6,742 nucleotides of DNA from Treponema sp. (GCA_018385415.1 JAHAZA010000085.1:1-6742), one strand, 5' to 3'. Shown: positions 1-5,454, counted from the first letter of the stretch. Numbers and translations are program-made. The notes: generated by a model from the sequence alone, not told the origin.

Positions 1-648
1 GAAATGAAGATTCCCAATGCGGAGACGGATTTATTAAAAATCATTCTTGTTGATTATATCATGGCTAACATTGACCGCCATTCTTATAATATCAGCTTTA
101 TAAGAGATTCAAATACACTTCAGTGGAAAGGCATCGCTCCAGTATATGACACAGGAAAATCCATGTTTCTAAATCTTCTTGATTTTGAAATGAATATGAT
201 TTCTTCAGGTCAGATTGAAGCAAAACCTTTTTACGAGACACAGTCAGAGCAGATAAGCAGGCTTCCTGTTTCTAAAATTGCTTCCACTATCAATCTTGAA
301 AATCTTGATGGAATTGACGATTGGTATACTGGTTTTTTAAAACCTCTTAAACGACTTACAGAAGAAAAAAAAGTCGCACTGATAAAGAAGCTACGTGAAA
401 GAATCGAAGAAACAAAATCAATTCTTGCATCTTATAAAACAGAAGCTGCTGGCTCGAAAGAAAAACAGTCGAATGCCGACATTGTTTATGCAGCGCTAAA
501 ACGAAATCCAAAACAGACAAAGGAAGAAGTTTCAAAAGCTACTGGCTTTTCAAGAGCAACAATCACTCGTACTTACAGTGAGCTTGAAGAACAAGGAAAA
601 ATTCATCGCGTTGGTTCAAATAAGACGGGGTATTGGGAAGTTAGGTAA
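1..648 (+). CDS. HipA-like serine/threonine kinase, C-terminal part with winged-helix tail (5' end outside window)
   Basis: The frame is open from base 1, so the ATG at position 4 is probably internal and the N-terminal lobe lies upstream. Counting from that ATG, residues 17-35 hold a HipA-type catalytic loop (NIDRH followed by N), with D24 as likely catalytic base and N29 as metal ligand. APVYDTGKS around residues 45-52 supplies D49, matching the second metal-binding Asp of HipA kinases. Residues ~110-145 are a charged helical linker. Residues ~155-214 look like a winged helix: a first helix, a recognition helix around GFSRATITRTYSEL, and a wing ending GYWEV. HipA-family enzymes phosphorylate protein targets such as aminoacyl-tRNA synthetases or tRNA-linked factors; the target here is unknown. 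The fused DNA-binding tail suggests built-in regulation in place of a separate HipB antitoxin, which is an inference. No clear terminator follows. Family assignment is fairly secure; toxin function is not shown. Confidence 0.75.
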   Translation, partial: EMKIPNAETDLLKIILVDYIMANIDRHSYNISFIRDSNTLQWKGIAPVYDTGKSMFLNLLDFEMNMISSGQIEAKPFYETQSEQISRLPVSKIASTINLENLDGIDDWYTGFLKPLKRLTEEKKVALIKKLRERIEETKSILASYKTEAAGSKEKQSNADIVYAALKRNPKQTKEEVSKATGFSRATITRTYSELEEQGKIHRVGSNKTGYWEVR

Positions 649-698
649 GAGAGAGAATCTATACAAAAATAGAATTTAGAGTAAAAGCATGCTGTTAA

Positions 699-737
699 TG
701 CTACAATTATAAATATATCAAAAAAAAGGACATCATC
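699..737 (+). promoter_or_regulatory. Promoter and ribosome binding site of the hsdM remnant
   Basis: An extended -10 element, TGC followed by TACAAT (699-707), lies 30 nt before the ATG at 738. An A-tract and an AAGGA Shine-Dalgarno (726-730) with 7-nt spacing follow. No convincing -35 box is visible. The arrangement closely matches the leader of the second hsdM (6133-6167), which supports the call. Confidence 0.6.
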
Positions 738-1967
738 ATGGCAAAGTCAAAATCCCCAAAAGCTAAATCATCTTCCGCCACCATCGGCTTTGAATAGCAG
801 ATTTAGGATGCAGCCTGTGAACTTTGGGGACATATCCGACGAATCGCAAGTGCACTCAAACAGGCAATGAACGACTACACTGTCCGTGACCGCAAGAATT
901 ACGGCGAAATGGATGTCGCAAAACGCGCCTTCCCTAAGTTCCAGGAAAAGCTTGAAATCTGCCGAAATCTTTTCTTTGGTTATGATTACACTCCATTCTA
1001 CGAAGGCTCAGACTTACAACGCGGTATGACAATCTGCGGGGCAGTAAACTTTATTGTTGCTCCAGATAAAGAAGAGCAAAAACAGTCATTTATTAAAGAA
1101 GCACTTATGCTCAAGCAAGCCCTTTCTCTTTGTTCTTCGATGGTAAAAGAACACATGCGCCTTGAAGCTGCCTTCTTTGAATCTGTCCGCGTTCTTGTAA
1201 TGCGTATTTTATATAATCCATCTGGCAAGAAATTTTCCCTCAAAGAAATCAATGACCGCATAAATGAACTTCTCAAACAATCAGTTAAATCAGATGGCGT
1301 TATAAATCTTTTCTCTGATGTTGGCGAAAAAGTAAACCTCTTTGATCCAACCTTCCTTGAAAATATTTCAAAGATGAAAGAAAAGAACCTCGCCGTAGAA
1401 ATGCTCAAGAAACTCATCGATGAGCAGGTAAAAGTTTACAAACGCACAAACCTCGTAAAATCAGAAGCTTTTAGTGAACTCATCCAGCAAACACTGAACC
1501 GTTACTTGAACGGAATGCTCACAAATGAAGAAGTAATTCAGGAACTTTTGAAACTTGCAAAAGAAATGCTCCACGCCAGCGAGGAAGGAAACAAACTAGG
1601 TCTCACAGATGAAGAGCTTGCCTTCTATGATGCACTTACAAAGCCAAAAGCAGTAAAAGATTTCTATTCTAACGAAGACCTGGTTGCACTCACAAAAGAA
1701 CTCACAGAAACTCTTCGTAAAAACAAAACCATCGACTGGCAGAAAAAAGAATCTGCTAGAGCAAAGATGCGAATGATTGTTAAAAAGCTTCTAAAGAAAT
1801 ATAAATATCCGCCAGAAGGACCGCAAGACGCATTGAAAACTGTAATCAGCCAGTGCGAACTCTGGACCGATAATGTTGCTGATTATGAAGATACAGTTTC
1901 ATATTCTATAAATGATGTCTATGGAACATTGAAAGTTGCAGAAACAACTTCAGACTACGGAAAATAA
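738..1967 (+). pseudogene. Type I restriction-modification remnant: hsdM 5' end fused in frame to hsdR 3' end
   Basis: Translation from the ATG at 738 gives an HsdM-type N-terminus (basic lysine/serine-rich leader, then IGFE, then DAACELWGHI), interrupted by TAG at 795-797 and TAG at 804-806. The second TAG sits where HsdM relatives carry Trp (QIWDAAC), and the first where Gln or Lys is common, so both look like point mutations. After about codon 33 (~836) the same frame switches to the C-terminal region of an HsdR subunit: RIASALKQAMNDYT, then a helical domain with FFGYDY, EALMLKQALSLCSS and LEAAFFESVR, and finally IDWQKKESARAKMR near the end. This resembles the DUF3387-type C-terminal domain of type I restriction enzymes, which helps assemble HsdR on the methylase core. 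Helicase and nuclease domains are absent, as are the rest of HsdM and any HsdS. The longest open part starts at ATG 867 but has no good Shine-Dalgarno there, so it is unlikely to be a designed gene. Confidence 0.85.
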
Positions 1968-1976
1968 ACTTCAATA

Positions 1977-2495
1977 TTAAACTAATGGAAGAATAAACTC
2001 TGGGAACATATCTCTCGCAAACCCAAACTCCCGCTCCCCAAACAACACCAGCGTAATCTCATCAAAATCATCCTGATGCAGTTTCATTGTCTCAATTGCC
2101 ACCCTAATAGCATCTCTCTGCGGATAACCATACACGCCGGCAGAAATCAGAGGAAACGCAATTGTCTTAAGGCCTTTTTCTTTTGCAAGATTCAAAGAGT
2201 TTTCATAACAGGAAGTAAGAAGCGCCTCTGATTCAAATGGACTATGTTCAAAATAAATCGGCCCAACTGTGTGAATTACAAATCTTGCTGGTAGTTTATA
2301 TCCCTTTGTGATTTTAGCTTCGCCAGTTCTGCAGCCACCAAGTGTACGACATTCAGCAAGCAGTTCAGGACCTGCAGCATAATGAATTGCACCGTCAACA
2401 CCACCGCCACCCAGCAGCGAAGAATTTGCAGCATTTACAATTGCGTCGCAAGCCAGCTTAGTGATGTCATCTTTGATAATTTTAATTTTTCCCAT
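1977..2495 (-). CDS. Macrodomain protein, O-acetyl-ADP-ribose deacetylase / ADP-ribosyl hydrolase (YmdB/MacroD type)
   Basis: A 172-residue single macrodomain close in length to E. coli YmdB. Visible family motifs are DDITKL (residues 9-14; D10 contacts adenine in homologues), IVNAANSSLLGGGGVDGAIH (19-38; N24 and D34 correspond to the catalytic Asn and Asp of MacroD-type enzymes), HTVGP, and the phosphate-binding loop ISAGVYGYP. It should bind ADP-ribose and hydrolyse O-acetyl-ADP-ribose or remove mono-ADP-ribose from proteins or nucleic acids in the cytoplasm. I chose the ATG at 2495 because family homology begins there; an in-frame GTG at 2522 lies inside the tRNA T-arm and would add tRNA-encoded residues. 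The ATG is 2 nt from the end of tRNA-Ala on the same strand, leaving no room for a Shine-Dalgarno outside the tRNA. The gene converges with the hsdR remnant, with a 9-bp gap and no obvious terminator between them. Confidence 0.9.
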   Translation of the reverse strand: MGKIKIIKDDITKLACDAIVNAANSSLLGGGGVDGAIHYAAGPELLAECRTLGGCRTGEAKITKGYKLPARFVIHTVGPIYFEHSPFESEALLTSCYENSLNLAKEKGLKTIAFPLISAGVYGYPQRDAIRVAIETMKLHQDDFDEITLVLFGEREFGFARDMFPEFILPLV

Positions 2496-2497
2496 AT

Positions 2498-2571
2498 TGG
2501 AGCTGATGGGACTTGAACCCACTACCTCTACAATGCCATTGTAGCGCTCTAGCCAGGTGAGCTACAGCCCC
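2498..2571 (-). tRNA. tRNA-Ala, anticodon GGC
   Basis: A full 74-nt cloverleaf folds on the minus strand. The acceptor stem GGGGCTG pairs with CAGCTCC and includes G3-U70, the alanine identity pair. The D-arm is GCTC/GAGC with a 9-nt loop. The anticodon stem CTACA/TGTAG encloses a loop with anticodon GGC (2535-2537), reading GCC codons. The variable loop has 5 nt, and the T-arm is GTGGG/CCCAT with loop TTCAAGT. The discriminator A is at 2498. CCA is not encoded, so a CCA-adding enzyme and an RNase Z-type 3' cleavage are expected. The next gene on the strand, a macrodomain CDS, begins 2 nt downstream. Confidence 0.97.
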
Positions 2572-2749
2572 GATGATTTTATTATACAACATTTTTCTTA
2601 TTGTATTAGCTTTATTTCTTGCTTCACAAATTGTCTTTGTAATGCGACCGTGCAAATAGTCATCATAGATTTCGCTATCAAGGTCAAAAGATGCGTGAAC
2701 ACGTCCATTTTCTTCTTTAAGATTTCTTTTAATAAGCCCGCCTGGAGCA
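2572..2749 (-). other. Protein-like open stretch between the rhodanese gene and tRNA-Ala, possible gene remnant
   Basis: On the minus strand a frame stays open from inside the rhodanese 3' end through this gap and on into the tRNA. The part before the tRNA reads like protein: a basic segment (GGLIKRNLKEENG), then RVHASFDLDSEIYDDYLHG, then a charged helix (EARNKANTIRKM). I do not recognise the family. Its frame overlaps the 3' end of the rhodanese gene, it has no convincing start or Shine-Dalgarno, it runs into the tRNA, and the tRNA -10 box lies inside it. It is therefore more likely the debris of a gene than a working one. Confidence 0.25.
2581..2586 (-). promoter_or_regulatory. -10 box of tRNA-Ala
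   Basis: A consensus TATAAT on the minus strand ends 9 nt before the first base of tRNA-Ala, which predicts a 5' leader of about 3 nt. No good -35 is seen at 16-18 bp spacing. The same promoter may also serve the macrodomain gene, since no terminator separates the two. Confidence 0.6.
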
Positions 2750-3154
2750 TTATTTTTCGAGTGGGCCAGCATATTCAATAATCCCGCCGATTTCGATTAC
2801 ATTCACATATCCGAAATCAATCAACTTTTTACTTGCCTGCTTTGATCTTCTACCTGAACGGCAGTAAACATAAATTGTCTGCCCCTTGTTTTTAAGAAGA
2901 TTTTCTGCATCCTCCTTTGTAAAAGTTTCATTTGTAAGCTGAAGGGCGCCTGGAATATGTCCCGACGAAAATTCCTCAGGAGTCCGTACATCCAGAAGAA
3001 CAAAGTCCCTGTCACTTGCCATAAGCTTTAAGCCTTCGTCCATCGAAACTGAATTAAATGTATTCATACTTGCCCCTTTTTTTGATGATTCTTTTGCGGT
3101 GCAGGAAGTCAGGAAGAGAATTGGGATTAGAATTAGTAGTATGTTTTGTTTCAT
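2750..3154 (-). CDS. Rhodanese-domain lipoprotein (PspE-like sulfurtransferase)
   Basis: A 134-residue exported protein. Residues 1-17 form a lipoprotein signal peptide (short basic start, hydrophobic core, lipobox LTSC with Cys18 as the lipidated residue). Residues ~30-134 form one rhodanese domain: LLDVRTPEEF (53-62), GHIPGA (65-70), and the active-site loop CRSGRRS with catalytic Cys98, which in this family carries the persulfide. Such single-domain periplasmic rhodaneses transfer sulfane sulfur, for example from thiosulfate to a thiol acceptor; the partner here is unknown. I chose the ATG at 3154 because the signal peptide starts there, and an AAGGA Shine-Dalgarno (3165-3169) stands 10 nt upstream; the frame is open further up to 3376, but that extension looks non-coding. 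An extended -10 lies just upstream, so the gene is probably transcribed alone. Confidence 0.88.
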   Translation of the reverse strand: MKQNILLILIPILFLTSCTAKESSKKGASMNTFNSVSMDEGLKLMASDRDFVLLDVRTPEEFSSGHIPGALQLTNETFTKEDAENLLKNKGQTIYVYCRSGRRSKQASKKLIDFGYVNVIEIGGIIEYAGPLEK

Positions 3155-3175
3155 GTGGTTATGATCCTTGGGAAT

Positions 3176-3184
3176 AGTATAACA
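3176..3184 (-). promoter_or_regulatory. Extended -10 promoter of the rhodanese lipoprotein gene
   Basis: TGT followed by TATACT on the minus strand (hexamer 3176-3181, TG motif 3183-3184) would start transcription near 3169, giving a ~15-nt leader that begins at the AAGGA Shine-Dalgarno (3165-3169). No good -35 box is present, as is common with extended -10 promoters. Confidence 0.45.
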
Positions 3185-3475
3185 TGAAATGTGGGAAGTT
3201 AGGAAGAAATATCTTCCCATTGTGTCCAGAAAATACCTGTTCCATAATATGTAGAATTTGAAACATTTATCGCAAACCACAAATTCACCTTCCAAATAAC
3301 ATATTGCGGAATTACTGAACCTAAAACCGTTCAAAGAATTGCAGGCCTTCATTATTAAAATCTCAAGTAAAATCACATATCAGGAAGATGAAGTTACTCA
3401 GTTGCTTACTAACAATCTGACAAAGCTAACTTACCTAAACAGTGCAGTTAATTTAAGATTTATTCTGAGTTTAAT
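3185..3475. other. Stretch without a recognisable gene
   Basis: No intact gene is seen on either strand. On the plus strand two overlapping frames look mildly protein-like: one runs from about 3246 to the TAA near 3356 (YVEFETFIANHKF, then ITYCGITEPKTVQR), and another from about 3298 to the TGA at 3476 (KPFKELQAFIIKISS, then ITYQEDEVTQLL). Neither has a start codon with a Shine-Dalgarno, and I recognise no family. They could be frameshifted pieces of one lost gene. On the minus strand the rhodanese frame stays open to 3376 but reads as non-coding. Confidence 0.3.
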
Positions 3476-3754
3476 ATGAAGATTAACAACTGGAATAACT
3501 TAACTCAGCAACAGTGCATCGTCCGTGAAATCTGTGAAGAACTGGCAACAGAAATCAAGACTGAAAAAATTCTCGGTGTTGTTGATTACGATTATCCCAC
3601 TTTTCATCTTACAATGCATTGCATTTTATGCACTATCGTTTCTGGATAATTAAAGCTTCTGGAGCATGAAGATTCCAAATGGTTAAATAAGGGAAATTTA
3701 CGTTCTGTAGAATGGTTTCCAGCGGACTATTTATTTATAAATTATCGAGTAATG
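3476..3754 (+). pseudogene. Nudix (MutT-like) NTP pyrophosphohydrolase remnant
   Basis: In one frame the sequence reads as the second half of a MutT-type (deoxy)nucleoside triphosphate pyrophosphohydrolase. It contains QQCIVREICEELATEI, the REXXEE core of the Nudix box, then a segment with DYDYPTFHLTMHC. A TAA at 3647-3649 then interrupts it, and the same frame resumes with LKLLEHEDSKWLNKG and SVEWFPADY. In relatives the SG-x-L position carries an acidic residue, so GAA to TAA is a simple explanation. The first half of the fold, including the Gly-Gly and Glu of the Nudix box, is missing upstream of 3476. The ATG at 3476 lies where a real gene would already be mid-domain. With part of the metal-binding box gone and a stop inside, it cannot encode an active enzyme. 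The remnant ends where the tautomerase remnant on the other strand also ends. Confidence 0.8.
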
Positions 3755-3757
3755 GAT

Positions 3758-3985
3758 TCAAACGCTCTTGCCGGCATCAACGCTTCCAAGAACTTTCACT
3801 TCAACAAAAGCACCTTTATCAAGCTTGTTTCCGCCAAAATATAAATCCTGCTGATCCACAAGATTAATCATAAGGTAACTTTCTGGCTTATCAAGAATAC
3901 TGATGGCTTTCCCAAGTTCAGCTTTCAGTACATTTCTTTTTTCTTCTGGGAGACTAACTGTAGTCTCAACTTTAATCATTGTCAT
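3758..3985 (-). pseudogene. MIF-like tautomerase, truncated and lacking the catalytic proline
   Basis: The 75 residues match the first two thirds of macrophage migration inhibitory factor-type tautomerases (usually ~114 residues): IKVETTVSLPEEKR, LGKAIS, DKPESYLMINLVD, LYFGG, and AFVEVKVLGS. Family members begin Met-Pro, and the exposed Pro1 is the catalytic base in keto-enol tautomerisation. Here the start reads Met-Thr (ATG ACA), consistent with one CCA to ACA change. The Lys in DKPES, equivalent to MIF Lys32, is kept. The C-terminal third, which carries the last strand and helix needed for the trimer, is replaced by a few unrelated residues and TGA at 3758. The start overlaps the upstream membrane protein gene by 14 nt, so it was probably the last gene of that operon. 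It may be translated, but tautomerase activity is unlikely. Confidence 0.8.
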
Positions 3986-4280
3986 CTAGTTGTTGATCAT
4001 TAATTGTTTGCAAAATATTTTCATAATGTTTTTTCTCCACTTGAGTTAAAACAACAACAGAAATCATCAAGAATAAAACTACACTCCAGGCAATAGTTCT
4101 TATTGTCTTATGCTTTTTTATATTTTGAATTAATCTTATAATTCCAAAAATAAAAAAAAAAATAAAAATAAGCAATATCAAAATTAATTGCCATTTTGCC
4201 CCTGAAGAGACATAAATACTTGTAGGCCCATCAGCACCACCTATAATTGTAATAGCTGATGCTTCTAATATTTTGTTCAT
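3972..4280 (-). CDS. Small two-TM protein with the Na+-translocating decarboxylase beta-subunit motif (GGADGPTS)
   Basis: A 102-residue protein. Residues 8-24 read ASAITIIGGADGPTSIY, which closely matches the conserved membrane-dipping region of the beta subunits of Na+-translocating decarboxylases (OadB, MmdB, GcdB families), where this Asp-containing segment takes part in Na+ movement. Nothing else of that ~400-residue subunit is present. A hydrophobic helix at ~30-50, a basic loop (NIKKHKT), a second helix at ~62-80 and an acidic hydrophilic tail ending DDND follow. Databases label such small proteins as decarboxylase subunits, but their role is not known to me. The ATG at 4280 is supported by a GGGGAG Shine-Dalgarno with 7-8 nt spacing; upstream in-frame residues overlap the 2H gene. 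It starts 2 nt after the 2H stop and overlaps the MIF remnant, so it sits mid-operon. Confidence 0.7.
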   Translation of the reverse strand: MNKILEASAITIIGGADGPTSIYVSSGAKWQLILILLIFIFFFIFGIIRLIQNIKKHKTIRTIAWSVVLFLMISVVVLTQVEKKHYENILQTINDQQLDDND

Positions 4281-4282
4281 TT

Positions 4283-4858
4283 TTACAACTCCCCACTCCA
4301 GGCAGCTTCCCATTTTCCGCCCTTGCGTTCAAAAATCGTAATGTTATCTACCGGAAAATCTTCCACCAAATTCAGCTCATTCATCACTTCAAGTGCAGCC
4401 GTAGAAACTCCAGCCGGAATATCACGATTAGCAACTGTCAGATGCGGTTGGAACGCTCTCTGATCTTTCTTTGTACAACCAGGAGCCACCTTCAAAACTG
4501 CAGCAAGAACCTTATCACGCAGCACAGTCCATTTTTCACCGCGAAGAACTTTTGCATAAATAGTCCTATCACCAAAGGCGTCAAAATTATCAATGTGAGC
4601 ATCAAACATTAAATTTTCACTTTGGGATAAAACATCAGAGGAAATTGCAGCAGCCAGATCGGCCGTCGAAAATTCCTCAGGAAGATGGAACGGTGGAACC
4701 AGCGTTATATGAATGGGAGTTCCATATCCGGACATGCAGCCGTATCGCTCGTTCATGTAGCGGCGGCAGTCCTCCAGAGTGAGTGTAATATCTTCCGGAA
4801 CAAGCACGCCCACAAAGTGAGTCTGCTGCGGAAAATTATTATTCTTATTTTTCATCAT
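4283..4858 (-). CDS. 2H phosphoesterase superfamily protein (2'-5' RNA ligase / cyclic phosphodiesterase-like)
   Basis: A 191-residue cytoplasmic protein with the two signature motifs of the 2H superfamily: H50-I-T52 in PIHITLVPP and H139-L-T141 in QPHLTVANRD, about 90 residues apart. The His and Thr of each motif line a symmetric active site that handles 2',3'-cyclic phosphates or 2'-5' linkages in RNA or small nucleotides. Residues ~1-12 are a polar, Asn-rich start before the domain begins at HFVGVLVPED. The exact substrate cannot be told from sequence. Either ATG at 4858 or 4855 may be used; neither has a clear Shine-Dalgarno, and a -10 hexamer lies exactly 6 nt before 4858, which favours 4858 on a leaderless mRNA. 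It is the first gene of a probable operon with the small membrane protein and the MIF remnant. Confidence 0.85.
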   Translation of the reverse strand: MMKNKNNNFPQQTHFVGVLVPEDITLTLEDCRRYMNERYGCMSGYGTPIHITLVPPFHLPEEFSTADLAAAISSDVLSQSENLMFDAHIDNFDAFGDRTIYAKVLRGEKWTVLRDKVLAAVLKVAPGCTKKDQRAFQPHLTVANRDIPAGVSTAALEVMNELNLVEDFPVDNITIFERKGGKWEAAWSGEL

Positions 4859-4864
4859 GTATTC

Positions 4865-4893
4865 ATAATATCATTTCTTTGTTCTAACGTCAC
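4865..4893 (-). promoter_or_regulatory. Promoter of the 2H phosphoesterase operon, predicted leaderless
   Basis: On the minus strand GTGACG (4888-4893, 4 of 6 matches to TTGACA) is separated by 17 bp from TATTAT (4865-4870), which is preceded by a TG extended element (TGA at 4871-4873). Exactly 6 nt separate the hexamer from the ATG at 4858, which puts the expected +1 on the A of the start codon. Confidence 0.55.
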
Positions 4894-5031
4894 ACCCAAG
4901 TAAATCATTACAAAGACAGGAAACGCATTTTTTCTTAAAACGATTCATCAGCTAAGGATGCCAGCACCGACTGCAAGCAATGCAATCCTTAAGCACAATA
5001 ATTTTATGAATTTTCTGTATGTTTCATTTTT

Positions 5032-5442
5032 TCACCAGACCTTCTGTCTGTTCTTCTTTACTTCAGATCGAATTTTCTTTAACTTCAATTTTCGTTCTTT
5101 ACTTGCCTTTGTGGGCTTTGTAGGTTTTCTTTTTTTTGGAACTACCAGCGCCTGAACTATTCTGTTTTCCAATCTTGCTAAAGCGATTTCACGATTCCGT
5201 TCCTGATAGCGTTCATCATCTACATCTAAAAAAAGAAAATCTTCCTTATTCAAAATCGATGAAAGTTTTACCCGAATGCGATTTCGTTCCTCATCATTAA
5301 TTCCACCAATGGCACTGACCGCAAGCACAAGATGAACTTTCGTATTTACCTTGTTCACATTCTGCCCGCCGTTTCCACCGCTTCTTGCAAAGGTCATTTG
5401 AGAATTATTCAGAATTGATTCGTGAAGTTCGAGTTTATTCAT
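5032..5442 (-). CDS. arfB: Peptidyl-tRNA hydrolase ArfB, ribosome rescue factor
   Basis: A 136-residue protein matching E. coli ArfB/YaeJ (140 residues). Residues ~1-100 form the release-factor-like catalytic domain, with GGQ at 25-27 inside ARSGGNGGQNVNKVNTKVHL; the Gln reaches the peptidyl-transferase centre and hydrolyses peptidyl-tRNA. Then come ERYQERNREIALARL and a C-terminal basic tail with KPTKPTKASKERK followed by alternating Lys/Arg. In ArfB this tail threads into the empty mRNA channel, so the enzyme frees ribosomes stalled on broken mRNAs without a stop codon. No codon-recognition domain is present, unlike in RF1/RF2. The ATG at 5442 has no clear Shine-Dalgarno, but a TATAAT lies exactly 6 nt upstream, pointing to a leaderless transcript. 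It lies upstream of the 2H gene with a 173-bp gap that holds a separate promoter. Confidence 0.93.
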   Translation of the reverse strand: MNKLELHESILNNSQMTFARSGGNGGQNVNKVNTKVHLVLAVSAIGGINDEERNRIRVKLSSILNKEDFLFLDVDDERYQERNREIALARLENRIVQALVVPKKRKPTKPTKASKERKLKLKKIRSEVKKNRQKVW

Positions 5443-5448
5443 TCTTTT

Positions 5449-5454
5449 ATTATA
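5449..5454 (-). promoter_or_regulatory. -10 box of arfB, predicted leaderless
   Basis: A consensus TATAAT on the minus strand, with exactly 6 nt between it and the arfB ATG (5442), so the expected +1 falls on the A of the start codon. No convincing -35 box at 16-18 bp is seen; a TTTACA sits 21 bp upstream, which is too far for a standard promoter. Confidence 0.5.

Noticed and set aside
686..693. Palindrome AGCATGCT near the hsdM-remnant promoter
   Set aside because: Eight bases is too short to call an operator, and no second copy occurs before the other hsdM.
738..806. Amber recoding (suppressor or pyrrolysine-type readthrough) of the two TAG codons
   Set aside because: The gene is also missing most of hsdM and hsdR, so simple mutation explains the stops; nothing in the window suggests an altered code.
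998..1417. Minus-strand open frame of 139 codons opposite the hsdR remnant
   Set aside because: The plus-strand frame shows clear HsdR similarity; the antisense frame is a shadow with no Shine-Dalgarno and no recognisable family.
2496..2522. GTG start at 2522 for the macrodomain protein
   Set aside because: It lies in the tRNA T-arm and would add residues encoded by tRNA sequence; family homology begins at the ATG at 2495.
4871..4948. A 25-codon minus-strand open frame with four cysteines between arfB and the 2H gene
   Set aside because: No Shine-Dalgarno, no recognisable family, and it overlaps the predicted promoter of the 2H gene.
4953..5031. Hydrophobic minus-strand peptide in the arfB frame after its stop (ending LLAVGAGILS)
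   Set aside because: ArfB already has full length and its normal basic tail before the stop; the extension lacks a start codon of its own.
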